Notes: generated by a model not told the origin, from the letters alone. 64,000 nucleotides of DNA from Glutamicibacter nicotianae (GCF_006539525.1 NZ_BJNE01000004.1:62001-126000), one strand, 5' to 3'; positions 42,696 through 51,818 are shown, numbered from the stretch's first letter. A program made the numbers and translations.

Positions 42696-45600
42696 GTGAG
42701 TACAGCGCTTTATCGCAGATATCGTCCCGATACGTTTGGCGACGTCATCGGGCAGGAGCACGTTACTGCGCCCTTGATGACGGCTCTGGAGAAGAACCGC
42801 GTCAACCATGCGTACTTGTTCTCCGGCCCGCGCGGTTGCGGCAAGACGACTTCGGCCCGCATCCTGGCCCGCTGCTTGAACTGCGAGCAAGGTCCTACTC
42901 CGGTTCCTTGTGGCACCTGCCCAAGCTGCGTGGATCTGGCCAATGGCGGACCAGGTTCGCTGGATGTCATCGAGATCGACGCGGCCAGCCACGGTGGCGT
43001 CGATGACGCCCGCGACCTGCGCGAGCGCGCAACGTTCGCGCCTACCCGCGACCGCTACAAGATCTTCATCATCGATGAGGCCCATATGGTCACCGCGGCA
43101 GGCTTCAACGCCCTGCTGAAGATCGTTGAAGAGCCGCCGGCGCACATCAAGTTCATCTTCGCGACAACCGAGCCGGAAAAGGTCATTGGCACCATCCGCT
43201 CGCGTACCCACCACTACCCATTCCGCCTGGTTCCGCCCGAGGCGCTGCTGGCGTACCTGCAAGTGCTCTGCGAACGGGAAAGCGTCGCAGTAGCCGAAGG
43301 CGTGCTGCCGCTGGTGATCCGTGCTGGCGGCGGTTCGGTCCGCGATACCCTCTCGGTGCTGGACCAGCTGATCTCTGGCGCCCGCGATGGCAGCCTTGAT
43401 TACGAGACCGCGGTTGCGCTGCTGGGCTACACCCACTCGACGCTGCTCGACGAGGTCACCTTGTCGCTGCACGAATCCGATGGCGCCGGGCTGTTCGGCG
43501 CGATCGACCGCATCATCCAGACCGGTCTGGATCCTCGGCGCTTCGTTGAAGATGTGCTGGAGCGCTTCCGCGATCTGATCATCGCCAAGGCGATGCCCGA
43601 AGGCCTTGAGAAGATCTTGCGCGGCGTGCCAGAAGACCAGCTCGAAGCCCTGCGCTTGCAGGCGGGACTGGTCGGCGCAGGCGAACTGTCGCGATGGGCA
43701 GACGTCACCAACAAGGCCCTGAGCGAGATGACCGGCGCTACCTCGCCTCGGCTGCACTTGGAATTGCTGGCGGCGCGCTTGATGCTGCCGGGTTCGCAGA
43801 ACTCCGACAGCTCCTTCGCTGCCCGTCTAGATCGCCTGGAGCGCCATGCGATGACCGGTGGAGCGCTGCCTGCGCTTAATGAAGACGACGCCGCGGGTGC
43901 TGCACCCTCAACGAATGCTGCCCCGAATCCTGGAGCCGCGCGTCAGGGTGCTGCCGCTGTGCGCGAGGCCTTGGCCGCTGCCAAGTCCCGTCGAGGCGCT
44001 GCCCCGGAACCGGCTGAAGAGCAGGAACCACAGGTCCAGTCGGCTCAGGCTCAGCCGCAGCAGGATGAGCAGGCTCCCGCACCGGCACAGCAGCCTGCGC
44101 AGCACGCAGAATCAGCGCAGGCACAGCGCACCGAGCAGCCGCAGCAGTCCATGCCGCCACAGCCACAGCCACAGCCACAGCCGCAGCCGCAGCCGGCTGA
44201 TGATGACCCAAATGCCCCGCTGGATCCTGGCGCGGCAGCTTCCCTGAACACCGGCGAAGCCGCTGACTGGGGCGCCACTTGGGGGCCAAAGGGCGAAAAC
44301 TACTCGGTGACCACCGAGGTGCAGCCTGGTCCGAGCATTCCGGCAGCCCGTCCGGAAGGCGTGGCACCATTCAGCTTGGTTCCTGATCCATCCAGCGGTG
44401 AAGATCTGTCGTTCGGCACCGGTGTCTCCATCGATGACGTGAAGCAGAATCCTGCCATGGCCGAATTCGCACGTCGCGCGGCAGCCAACCGCGCAGCACA
44501 AGCACCGCAGCCTGCCCAGCCGCAGCAGTCGCAACAGGCGCAACAGGCGCCGGAGGCCAGCCAGCCTGGCATGGATGCCCAGCGCAACGCTGCCCATCCG
44601 GCGCAGGAACATGCCCAGCGCCAGCAAGCAGAACGCGAAGCACAACAGCGCGCCGCACAAGAACAAGCACAACGCGAGCAAGCAGAACGCGAAGCACAAC
44701 AGCGCGCCGCACAAGAACAAGCACAACGCGAGCAAGCACAACAGCAACAACGGCCGCAGTCTCCCCAGCAGCCTCAGCACGGCGCGCCCGGCGGAACCCC
44801 GCAGGGCCAGCAGCCAGCACCACAGGGCGCCGGCTCGCCGGTGGCGATGTTCCAGCAGGCGTGGCCTACGATCCTGCAGCAGTTGCAGGGCAGTTCGCGT
44901 GTCCTGCATTCCATGGTCGCCACCTATGGCTCCGTGGCAGGCTTCGATGGCCGTACACTTACCTTGGCGTTCAGCAACACCGGCCCCATCGTGAATCTGC
45001 GCAACCGGCCGGATTTGATGAATACATTGACCGGAGTCCTCTCCCAGGTCGCAGGTTCGCCAATCGAAGTGGTCCTGACCGAAGGCGGATCCAACCCCAA
45101 CGGTGGTGGTTCCCCAAAAGGTGAGCGCCGGCCAATCCCGGCGCCAACCCCAGCACCAACTAAGTTCACCAAGGCTGTAAGTTCTGCTGGGGCTGCTGCG
45201 CGCGCCGCAGCACGGGCCCAAGCTGCCGCTCCGGCACCGCAGCATCGTCCTGCCTCTGCAGTGCAGACCTCGGCACCAGCCGCACCTGCGCCACGCGCCC
45301 ATGAGGGGTACGCCAGCTCCTACGACGACGTTCCGCCACCCGCGGAAGAGCCGTATTTCGACGAGCCGCCGTTCCCGGATGACCCGTACTATTCGCCGGC
45401 TGGCTCCGTCCCGGTGGCACCGCAGGTTCAGCCGCAGCAGCAGTCTCCGGCCCCGGCTACCCAGCCAGAGCCGGTGGCGCCCGCCCCGGCAACCAGTGCG
45501 CCACGCAGTTTCGACGGGCCTCCGGTGGCCCCCAAGCCCCGGATGACTGCCGGCATGGCAGCGCGCCAGGCCGAAGGCGGAGTTCCGAATATTGCGCGCC

Positions 45601-46175
45601 CGGTGTCTTCGACTCCGTTGCACCCGGACAGCACCACCGATTCCTTCGAGAATCTGGCGGTTGATGCACCAGAACAGCCGGCTCCGCAAACTCCAGAGCG
45701 ATCGGTTCCGGAGCCTGCGCCCGCCCCTGCACAGCCTCAGGTTCGCCCACGCGAGCAGGAGCAGCCCCGCCCGGAGCCGCTTGCACCGGCGCCTTCGCCA
45801 GCAGCCCCGGCACCCGCTCCGGAGGCGGCACCGCGCTGGGGTGCTCCGCAGCCTGAGCCTGAACCAGCCCCCGCTGCATCGGCACCGGCAAGCACGGGCC
45901 GCATGAGCCGGTACCAGCAGCTGATGAACCAGGCGAAGAACGCACCAAGCGCGCCAGCGCCTGCCCAGTCGGCACGCGGCTGGGGCGGCCCGGCATCGGC
46001 TCCCGATCCTGCCCCGGTGCAGGAGCCGGAGGAGTTCGTCCCCAGCGACGATGACATCGAGGTCGAGGATTCGGCACTGATCGGCGTTCCAGCCGTGGAG
46101 CGCCTGCTTGGCGGGATGGTCATCGAGCAGCGCGACGTGAACGGGAATGTAGTGGAAATCAAACGCAGCTTGTAG
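42696..46175 (+). CDS. dnaX: DNA polymerase III subunits gamma and tau
   Basis: 1159 residues from GTG at 42696. Clamp-loader AAA+ domain: YRRYRPDTFGDVIGQEHVT, Walker A FSGPRGCGKTTSARILAR, a zinc module with four Cys in CLNCEQGPTPVPCGTCPSC, Walker B IFIIDEAHMVTAAGFNALLKIVEEPP and sensor 1 KFIFATTEPEKV. Domain III ends at about residue 370. The remaining two thirds is Pro/Gln/Ala-rich, apparently disordered, with a globular tau-like segment at about 710-820 (MFQQAWPTILQQLQGSSRVLHSMVA). It contains a 54-bp perfect tandem duplication. No A-AAA-AAG slippery site is seen, so a separate gamma form by frameshifting is not suggested. It is followed by recR. Confidence 0.95.
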   Translation: MSTALYRRYRPDTFGDVIGQEHVTAPLMTALEKNRVNHAYLFSGPRGCGKTTSARILARCLNCEQGPTPVPCGTCPSCVDLANGGPGSLDVIEIDAASHGGVDDARDLRERATFAPTRDRYKIFIIDEAHMVTAAGFNALLKIVEEPPAHIKFIFATTEPEKVIGTIRSRTHHYPFRLVPPEALLAYLQVLCERESVAVAEGVLPLVIRAGGGSVRDTLSVLDQLISGARDGSLDYETAVALLGYTHSTLLDEVTLSLHESDGAGLFGAIDRIIQTGLDPRRFVEDVLERFRDLIIAKAMPEGLEKILRGVPEDQLEALRLQAGLVGAGELSRWADVTNKALSEMTGATSPRLHLELLAARLMLPGSQNSDSSFAARLDRLERHAMTGGALPALNEDDAAGAAPSTNAAPNPGAARQGAAAVREALAAAKSRRGAAPEPAEEQEPQVQSAQAQPQQDEQAPAPAQQPAQHAESAQAQRTEQPQQSMPPQPQPQPQPQPQPADDDPNAPLDPGAAASLNTGEAADWGATWGPKGENYSVTTEVQPGPSIPAARPEGVAPFSLVPDPSSGEDLSFGTGVSIDDVKQNPAMAEFARRAAANRAAQAPQPAQPQQSQQAQQAPEASQPGMDAQRNAAHPAQEHAQRQQAEREAQQRAAQEQAQREQAEREAQQRAAQEQAQREQAQQQQRPQSPQQPQHGAPGGTPQGQQPAPQGAGSPVAMFQQAWPTILQQLQGSSRVLHSMVATYGSVAGFDGRTLTLAFSNTGPIVNLRNRPDLMNTLTGVLSQVAGSPIEVVLTEGGSNPNGGGSPKGERRPIPAPTPAPTKFTKAVSSAGAAARAAARAQAAAPAPQHRPASAVQTSAPAAPAPRAHEGYASSYDDVPPPAEEPYFDEPPFPDDPYYSPAGSVPVAPQVQPQQQSPAPATQPEPVAPAPATSAPRSFDGPPVAPKPRMTAGMAARQAEGGVPNIARPVSSTPLHPDSTTDSFENLAVDAPEQPAPQTPERSVPEPAPAPAQPQVRPREQEQPRPEPLAPAPSPAAPAPAPEAAPRWGAPQPEPEPAPAASAPASTGRMSRYQQLMNQAKNAPSAPAPAQSARGWGGPASAPDPAPVQEPEEFVPSDDDIEVEDSALIGVPAVERLLGGMVIEQRDVNGNVVEIKRSL
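44626..44733 (+). repeat. Perfect 54-bp tandem duplication inside dnaX
   Basis: 44626-44679 is identical to 44680-44733. Each copy encodes the 18-residue unit QAEREAQQRAAQEQAQRE, a charged Gln-rich probable helix in the tau linker, and a partial third copy follows. The perfect identity implies recent expansion or homogenisation. Confidence 0.9.
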
Positions 46176-46265
46176 CCAGCACCACGGCGAGCTGTCGGAG
46201 TGAGACACTAGGGTGTACCACGGAACAATTTCAAGGTAGTGAAGCAAGCTAGAAAGTAGGCGCAC

Positions 46266-47060
46266 GTGTACGAAGGTGCTGTACAGGAATTGATCGACGA
46301 GCTCGGTCGCTTGCCTGGCATCGGCCCGAAGTCGGCTCAGCGCATTGCTTTCCACATTCTCGATGCCGATGCCGAGGACATGACCCGGCTCGCCGCCTCG
46401 ATCCAGCTGGTCAAGGAAAAGGTGAAATTCTGCGAGATCTGCTTCAACATCTCGGAGCAGGATACCTGCGCCATTTGCCGCGATGAGCGCCGCGATGGAA
46501 CAAAGATCTGCATCGTGGAGGAGTCCAAGGACGTCCTGGCCATTGAACGCACCCGGGCGTTCTCCGGCAAGTACCACGTGCTCGGCGGTTCCATCAATCC
46601 ACTGGCAGGCATTGGCCCGGAACAGCTGCACATCCGCGAGCTGGTCACCCGCTTGGCCGATGACTCGATCACCGAGCTGATCCTTGCCACCGATCCGAAT
46701 CTCGAGGGCGAAGCCACCGCCGTGTACCTGGTGCGCGCGTTGGCTCCCCTGGGCATCCGCATTACCCGCCTGGCTTCCGGCCTGCCGGTGGGCGGCGATC
46801 TGGAATACGCCGATGAAGTGACCTTGGCCCGCGCCTTCGAAGGACGCCGGTCCGCCGGCCGCACCGCACCCGGCCCGGCCCGGCTCAAGGCAGAGAAGCA
46901 GGAGTCCGAGCAGGAAGCACCGCAGGCAGAAGCCGGGGATGCCGCAGAAAAGCCGAAGGCGCAGCTTTCCGAGCCACGCCTGCTGCGCGTTGCCGGCGAC
47001 ACTGGCGAAGCGTCGTCGCATCCAGTTGTTCCCGAGATGGACAGCCGCCGCAGCCACTAA
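46266..47060 (+). CDS. recR: Recombination protein RecR with a C-terminal extension
   Basis: 264 residues from GTG at 46266; typical RecR is about 200. N-terminal Hh[18 protein letters not shown], Cys4 zinc finger [16 protein letters not shown], and a Toprim domain with [12 protein letters not shown] and [16 protein letters not shown], then [24 protein letters not shown], where ordinary RecR ends. The last 60 residues or so are Lys/Glu/Ala-rich and appear unstructured ([24 protein letters not shown]). RecR with RecFO loads RecA at gaps. The dnaX-recR order is conserved in bacteria. Followed by an intrinsic terminator. Confidence 0.94.
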   Translation: MYEGAVQELIDELGRLPGIGPKSAQRIAFHILDADAEDMTRLAASIQLVKEKVKFCEICFNISEQDTCAICRDERRDGTKICIVEESKDVLAIERTRAFSGKYHVLGGSINPLAGIGPEQLHIRELVTRLADDSITELILATDPNLEGEATAVYLVRALAPLGIRITRLASGLPVGGDLEYADEVTLARAFEGRRSAGRTAPGPARLKAEKQESEQEAPQAEAGDAAEKPKAQLSEPRLLRVAGDTGEASSHPVVPEMDSRRSH

Positions 47061-47075
47061 TTCCCGCAGTTTTTG

Positions 47076-47123
47076 AACGCCCTGCACTCGACCGCTTCAC
47101 CGGCATGAGTGCAGGGCGTTTTT
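47076..47123 (+). terminator. Intrinsic terminator after recR
   Basis: AACGCCCTGCACTC (47076-47089) pairs with GAGTGCAGGGCGTT (47107-47120), followed by TTTC. Confidence 0.88.
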
Positions 47124-47160
47124 CATTCCTGCAGCGCGATGTGCGGTGAAACACGCTTAG

Positions 47161-47193
47161 TTGATAAAGGTCAACTATCGTCGTATAGTTGAC
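47161..47193 (+). promoter_or_regulatory. Promoter and MarR-type operator of the exporter operon
   Basis: A TTGATA -35 (47161-47166) and a TATAGT -10 (47184-47189) are separated by exactly 17 bp. The inverted repeat GTCAACTAT-N6-ATAGTTGAC (47170-47193) covers the spacer and the -10 box. The MarR regulator of the same operon is its obvious ligand, so repression by occlusion is inferred. Confidence 0.75.
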
Positions 47194-47246
47194 ATCAATC
47201 AACCATTCAGGCTTTCCACGCCTGACCCTATTTTTTTGGAGCTTTA

Positions 47247-48869
47247 ATGACCGCAACCGCACCGGTCGCCAAGCCCAAGATGACTCACCGCGAAATCCTC
47301 ACTGCCCTCACGGGCATTTTGATGGGCATGTTCGTCTCCATCTTGGCCAACACCGTTGTTTCCAGCTCGCTGCCGCTGATCGTCTCGGATCTCAACGGCA
47401 GCCAGACCTCCTACACCTGGGTGGTCACCGCCACGCTGCTGGCGACCACCATCGCCACCCCGATCTGGGGCAAGCTCGCCGACCTGGGCAACCGCAAGCT
47501 GCTGCTGCAGATCTCGCTTTCCATCTTCGTCCTGGCCTCGGCCGCGGCAGGCTTCTCGCAGGACACCAGCTTCCTGATCGCCATGCGCGTGGTCCAGGGC
47601 CTGGCTGGCGGTGGCGTTGGCGCCTTGGCACAGATTGTCATGGCCGATTTCCTCTCCCCTCGTGAACGCGGCAAGTACATGGGCCTGTTCGGCGCTGTCA
47701 TGGCCGTTGGCACCGTGGGCGGCCCGTTGATCGGCGGCTTCGTTACCGATGCCATCAACTGGCGCTGGAACTTCTTCATCGCCTTGCCGTTCGCCATCGC
47801 CGCGGTCATCCTGATCCAGCGCACCTTGCACCTGCCGGCCATTGCCAAGCGCAAGGTCAAGATCGACTACTGGGGCATCGTCCTGCTGTCCGCCGGCGTC
47901 TCGCTGCTGCTGATCTGGATGTCGCTGGGCGGCTCCCAGTTCGAGTGGGCCTCGGCGACCAGTTACCTGATGATTGCCGGCGCGGTAGTCCTGCTGGCAC
48001 TGTTCATCCTGGTTGAGACCAAGGCTACGGAGCCGCTGCTGAGCCTGGGCCTGTTCAAGAACCGCACCTTCGCCTTCGCGGTCATCGCCTCGCTGGCCAT
48101 TGGTGTTTCGATGTTCGGCACCTCGGTGTTCCTCAGCCAGTACATGATCATGGCCCGTGGCGCATCAGCCACCATGGCCGGCCTGATGACCTTCCCGCTG
48201 ATGGGCGGCTTGCTGGTCATCTCCACCATCGGCGGTGCGCTGATCTCGCGCACCGGCAAGTGGAAGGCGCTGGTCGTCACCGGTTCTGTGCTGGTTGTCA
48301 TCGGCTTGTTCCTGCTGGGAACCATCCACTACGACACCAACTATGCGCTGGTCGCTACCTACATGTTCATTCTCGGCGCCGGCATGGGCCTGGTCATGCA
48401 GAACATGGTGCTGGTGGTGCAGAACTCGGTCCACGTCAAGGAACTGGGCGTAGCTTCCTCGGCCGTGAACTTCTTCCGCACCCTCGGCGGCACTGCAGGT
48501 ACCGCGGGACTGGGCGCCGTACTGGCGACTACCGTGCCGAGCATGATCGCCGACCGCCAGTCCGATTTGGCCGCAGCCCTGGCCTCCCTGGGCGACCAGG
48601 CCAAGGAACTGACCGCGGCTCTGGGATCCGGAAACCTGCCTTCGGTGGCCGCGATGCCTGAACCGGTCCGCGTGATCTTCGAGTCCATCTACGGCGATGC
48701 AGTGCCTTCGCTGTTCGCCATTGCCGCTCCGCTGTCGCTGATTGTCGTCGTGGCTGTCTGCCTGATCCCCAACCAGTCGCTGAAGACCCAGACCGCAAGC
48801 GAACGCATGCAGGATCTGGACGCGGAGGACAAGGGCGCAACCAAGGCAGAAAAGCCAGCTGGCAACTAG
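47247..48869 (+). CDS. Multidrug MFS exporter, EmrB/QacA (DHA2, 14-TM) family
   Basis: 540 residues, 14 hydrophobic segments. VVTATLLATTIATPIWGKLADLGNRKLLLQ contains MFS motif A (GKLADLGNRK), and AMRVVQGLAGGGVGALAQIVMADFLSPRERGKYMG contains motif B plus the DHA2 pattern. The C-terminal 25 residues are charged. It exports drugs or toxic metabolites using the proton gradient; the substrate cannot be read. ATG at 47247 has GGAGC 5 nt upstream. It is co-transcribed with the MarR gene 8 bp downstream and controlled by the palindromic operator at 47170-47193. Confidence 0.92.
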   Translation: MTATAPVAKPKMTHREILTALTGILMGMFVSILANTVVSSSLPLIVSDLNGSQTSYTWVVTATLLATTIATPIWGKLADLGNRKLLLQISLSIFVLASAAAGFSQDTSFLIAMRVVQGLAGGGVGALAQIVMADFLSPRERGKYMGLFGAVMAVGTVGGPLIGGFVTDAINWRWNFFIALPFAIAAVILIQRTLHLPAIAKRKVKIDYWGIVLLSAGVSLLLIWMSLGGSQFEWASATSYLMIAGAVVLLALFILVETKATEPLLSLGLFKNRTFAFAVIASLAIGVSMFGTSVFLSQYMIMARGASATMAGLMTFPLMGGLLVISTIGGALISRTGKWKALVVTGSVLVVIGLFLLGTIHYDTNYALVATYMFILGAGMGLVMQNMVLVVQNSVHVKELGVASSAVNFFRTLGGTAGTAGLGAVLATTVPSMIADRQSDLAAALASLGDQAKELTAALGSGNLPSVAAMPEPVRVIFESIYGDAVPSLFAIAAPLSLIVVVAVCLIPNQSLKTQTASERMQDLDAEDKGATKAEKPAGN

Positions 48870-48877
48870 GAGATCCA

Positions 48878-49354
48878 GTGCAGGTTCCAAGCAAAGCCGA
48901 TGAGGCCCCGGTGGCGGAACGTCCCGATTTGTACGCCAGTGCCGAACAGGAGCTGTTCTCGCTGATCGCGCTGACGGCGCGCGCCAAGCGGGAACTGGCC
49001 ACCCGGCTCGACAGCAGGCTCACCCCAGGCTATCTACCGGTGCTGGGCATGATCCTGCGCAGCCAGCGCATCACCCAGTCCGAAATCTGCGAAAGACTGC
49101 TGGTCGACAAGGCCTCGCTGTCGCGAATGATCACGAAACTGGAACAGCTGGAACTGGTCAAGCGAGAAGTCGACCCGGACGACCGTCGGGTATTCCACCT
49201 CCTGCCTGCCGAATTTGCGGCAGAAAGGTGGCATGAAACCTTCCAGGGGTGGCGCACGGAACTGCGCTCGCGGATGACCGATTGGGACGATGAGGATCTG
49301 TCGAAACTCATCGATCTGCTCAGTCGATTGAACTTGGAAATCCAGTCACTCTAG
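48878..49354 (+). CDS. MarR-family transcriptional regulator
   Basis: 158 residues from GTG at 48878, with TAGGAGA overlapping the exporter stop. Winged helix: LGMILRSQRITQSEICERLLVDKASLSRMITKLEQLELVKREVDPDDRRVFHLL, with the DxRR wing tip (DPDDRR) intact. Flanking helices form the dimer interface. The gene order exporter-MarR with an operator overlapping the shared promoter indicates that it represses its own operon and releases on binding an exported compound. A 19-bp stem terminator closes the unit. Confidence 0.92.
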   Translation: MQVPSKADEAPVAERPDLYASAEQELFSLIALTARAKRELATRLDSRLTPGYLPVLGMILRSQRITQSEICERLLVDKASLSRMITKLEQLELVKREVDPDDRRVFHLLPAEFAAERWHETFQGWRTELRSRMTDWDDEDLSKLIDLLSRLNLEIQSL

Positions 49355-49365
49355 TTCGCTTCACC

Positions 49366-49408
49366 CTCTGGCCGGTCTTCTCGGAAATACCGAGAAGACC
49401 GGCCAGAG
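49366..49408 (+). terminator. Terminator after the marR gene
   Basis: A 19-bp perfect stem: CTCTGGCCGGTCTTCTCGG (49366-49384) with 49390-49408, loop AAATA. Only a short T-poor tail follows. Confidence 0.82.
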
Positions 49409-49498
49409 AAGCTTAAATTCCCTTGCTTGCAGGGGCATTCCTCCGCGCTGGAATGTGCAGCAGCCATCCTGTCGGTTCGGGTTGCTACGTTCATGCAC

Positions 49499-49708
49499 AT
49501 GAGCGAATCCTTGAGCAAAGCAGAGAAAATCGAAGACCACACCGGTTCAAGCATGGGCGAATGGGCAGGCACGATGGACGCCGCCGGCCTGCGCGACTTG
49601 AAGCAGAGCGAACAGGTGCAGATGCTGCTTCCACTGATGAAGGACCGTGATGAAAGCCAGAGGCTTCTCTGGGCCCGGCGCATTGCCTCCGAGTACCGGC
49701 AGCTCTAA
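49499..49708 (+). CDS. Small acidic hypothetical protein
   Basis: 69 residues (MSESLSKAEKIEDHTGSSMG to RRIASEYRQL), soluble, helical, no known motif. TACGTT at 49486-49491 stands exactly 7 nt before the ATG at 49499, which makes a leaderless transcript likely; an in-frame ATG at 49493 overlaps that box and is less likely. It is followed after 20 bp by another leaderless gene. Function unknown. Confidence 0.6.
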   Translation: MSESLSKAEKIEDHTGSSMGEWAGTMDAAGLRDLKQSEQVQMLLPLMKDRDESQRLLWARRIASEYRQL

Positions 49709-49728
49709 GCGGGTCGTAGACTGAGCTC

Positions 49729-50280
49729 ATGGCAATCAAAAGCAGCAACACGTCAGCCATCGCCAATGCCACCGGCATCGAGTGGGACCAGTGGTGCGCC
49801 AAACTGCGTGCCGGCGGAGCCGACGAGATGACGCATAAGGAGATGGCCGAACTGGCCATCACCGGCATTCCCGCAACAGTCGAAAATCCAGAATGGTGGG
49901 CCCAATCCGTCGCGGTGGCCTATGAGCAGCACATCGGAAGGCGCGTACCTGGCCAAGCCCAGGACGGCACCTTCCAGGGCTCGGTCAGCAGCACCATCGA
50001 TGCCGATTTGGATACGGCACTGGAGCGCTGGGTCGCCTGCGTGAAAGACCGCAAGGAATTCAACGGGAACGAACTATCCGAACCTGCACGCACCAGCGGT
50101 TCCGAGCGCTGGCGCTACTGGCGGGCGGACTTCAGCGATGGCACCAAGGCACAGGTAGACATTGGGCTCAAGGGCGAAAAATCCTCGGTAGCCATAAACA
50201 TCACTAAGGCTGAATCACCTGAGCAGGTGTCTGAATGGAAGAGCTTTTGGCGACAAATTTTGGCTGAATTCAAGGGATAG
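49729..50280 (+). CDS. Hypothetical protein, DUF4287-like N-terminus
   Basis: 183 residues. The first half (ATGIEWDQWCAKLRAGGADEMTHKEMAELAITGI then NPEWWAQSVAVAYEQHIGRR) resembles DUF4287-type proteins, with conserved WxxW/WWAQ and YEQ elements. The second half (ALERWVACV, then RWRYWRADFSDGTKAQVDIGLKGEKSSVAINITK) is beta-rich and resembles an SRPBCC/AHSA1 ligand-binding barrel. No catalytic residue can be named. TAGACT (49717-49722) is 6 nt before the ATG with no ribosome site: a leaderless gene. Confidence 0.75.
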   Translation: MAIKSSNTSAIANATGIEWDQWCAKLRAGGADEMTHKEMAELAITGIPATVENPEWWAQSVAVAYEQHIGRRVPGQAQDGTFQGSVSSTIDADLDTALERWVACVKDRKEFNGNELSEPARTSGSERWRYWRADFSDGTKAQVDIGLKGEKSSVAINITKAESPEQVSEWKSFWRQILAEFKG

Positions 50281-50461
50281 CCAGTGCTTTTCGACAACTC
50301 ACACTGGGGTTTCTAGGCAATATGACCAATGGTTACCGCCCCAACTAGGACATGGCACCTCGTAGCTGTCACAATATTTATCTGGTAGATGCCTCACGCC
50401 AAAGTTCTATCAGCAACCCCCGGCGGCGAGGCACAGCTTTCAACAGGTGGAGTGAGTGCCC

Positions 50462-51748
50462 ATGGGCCTAATTGTTCAAAAATTTGGCGGTTCTTCCGTT
50501 TCAGATGCCGACGGCATCAAGCGTGTAGCGCGCCGAATTATTGATACCAAGTCCAAGGGCCATGACGTCGTCGTCGTTGTTTCCGCAATGGGCGACACCA
50601 CCGATGACCTGCTGGATCTAGCAGGCCAGCTCACCGACAATGCACCTGCCCGCGAAATGGACATGCTGCTCTCCGCCGGTGAACGCATCTCGATGTCGCT
50701 GCTGGCAATGGCCATCAACCAGTTCGGCGAGCAGGCCGCATCATTCACCGGCTCGCAGGCAGGCCTGATCACCGATTCGACCCACGGCAAGGCCCGCATC
50801 ATGGAGGTCTCCCCGCAGCGGGTGCGCCGGGCCATCGACCGCGGATTCGTTGCCATCGTCGCTGGATTCCAGGGCATGAGCAAGGAATCCAAGAACATCA
50901 CCACCATGGGCCGTGGCGGCTCGGACACCACTGCCGTGGCACTGGCCGCGGCTCTGGGCGCCGATGTCTGCGAGATCTACACCGATGTGGACGGCGTCTA
51001 CACCGCCGACCCACGCGTGGTCGCCTCGGCAAAGAAGATCGAGAAGATCACCAGCGAGGAAATGCTGGAAATGGCCGCCAGCGGCTCGAAGATCTTGCAC
51101 CTGCGCTGCGTTGAATACGCTCGCCGCTTCGGCGTGCCGCTGCACGTGCGCTCCTCATTCAGCACCAACGAGGGCACCTGGGTGCTCCCGGATCCCGAAG
51201 ACAAAATCAAAATTCAAGAGGGAGAACCCTTGGAACAGCCAATCATCTCAGGTGTCGCCCACGACCACTCCGAAGCCAAGGTCACCATCATTGGCGTACC
51301 TGACATTCCGGGCAAGGCCGCACAGATTTTCGGTGTGATCGCCGCTGCGCAAGCCAATATCGACATGATTGTGCAGAACATCTCGACCCGCGGCTCTGGT
51401 GCCACCGATATTTCCTTCACCCTGCCGATGACCGAAACCAAGCACGTGCTGGAAGCGCTGAATACCGCAAAGCCTGAGATTGGCTTCGAGGATATCGAGC
51501 ACAATGACGAGGTTGGCAAGCTTTCGCTGATCGGCGCAGGCATGCGCTCGAACCCAGGCGTATCCTTCACCTTCTTCGAAGCACTGCACCGTGCAGGGGT
51601 GAACGTGGACATGATCTCGACGTCCGAAATCCGCATCTCCGTGGTCACCGATGCCCACAAGCTCAATGACGCAGTACGCGCAATCCACACCGCGTTCGAT
51701 CTGGACACCGACGTGGAAGCCACCGTCTACGGCGGCACCGGACGCTAA
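50462..51748 (+). CDS. lysC: Aspartokinase, alpha subunit reading
   Basis: 428 residues. It phosphorylates aspartate, the first step to lysine, threonine, methionine and diaminopimelate. The catalytic domain starts [32 protein letters not shown] and [39 protein letters not shown] follow. Two ACT domains lie at about 260-420 and should give feedback control by lysine/threonine. ATG at 50462 fits GGAG at 9 nt; GTG two codons upstream is an alternative. An internal TTG at 51230 with its own ribosome site probably makes a separate beta subunit of 172 residues. No asd gene follows, unlike Corynebacterium. An intrinsic terminator closes the unit. Confidence 0.95.
   Translation: MGLIVQKFGGSSVSDADGIKRVARRIIDTKSKGHDVVVVVSAMGDTTDDLLDLAGQLTDNAPAREMDMLLSAGERISMSLLAMAINQFGEQAASFTGSQAGLITDSTHGKARIMEVSPQRVRRAIDRGFVAIVAGFQGMSKESKNITTMGRGGSDTTAVALAAALGADVCEIYTDVDGVYTADPRVVASAKKIEKITSEEMLEMAASGSKILHLRCVEYARRFGVPLHVRSSFSTNEGTWVLPDPEDKIKIQEGEPLEQPIISGVAHDHSEAKVTIIGVPDIPGKAAQIFGVIAAAQANIDMIVQNISTRGSGATDISFTLPMTETKHVLEALNTAKPEIGFEDIEHNDEVGKLSLIGAGMRSNPGVSFTFFEALHRAGVNVDMISTSEIRISVVTDAHKLNDAVRAIHTAFDLDTDVEATVYGGTGR
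51216..51232 (+). promoter_or_regulatory. Internal ribosome site and TTG start for an aspartokinase beta subunit
   Basis: AAGAGGGAG at 51216-51224, then 5 nt, then TTG at 51230, in frame with lysC (codon 257). The product would be 172 residues covering both ACT domains, the same size as the beta subunit known from the overlapping lysC genes of Corynebacterium and Bacillus-type enzymes. It is inferred from position and spacing. Confidence 0.6.
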
Positions 51749-51769
51749 GCGCTGATTAGCCAAGCGAAG

Positions 51770-51808
51770 AACGCCTGCGAAACAATTTTTGTTTCGCAGG
51801 CGTTTTTC
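51770..51808 (+). terminator. Intrinsic terminator after lysC
   Basis: AACGCCTGCGAAAC (51770-51783) pairs with GTTTCGCAGGCGTT (51791-51804), with T-run loop and TTTC tail. Confidence 0.9.
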
Positions 51809-51818
51809 ATTTTGGTTT

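Noticed and set aside
42696-46175. Programmed frameshift in dnaX producing gamma
   Set aside because: No A-AAA-AAG type slippery sequence followed by a hairpin was seen near the end of domain III.
44112-47087. Very long minus-strand open frame (about 990 codons) opposite dnaX/recR
   Set aside because: A high-GC shadow of dnaX and recR; composition is Arg/Gly/Cys/Leu-rich and no family motif is present, while the plus strand encodes two certain genes.
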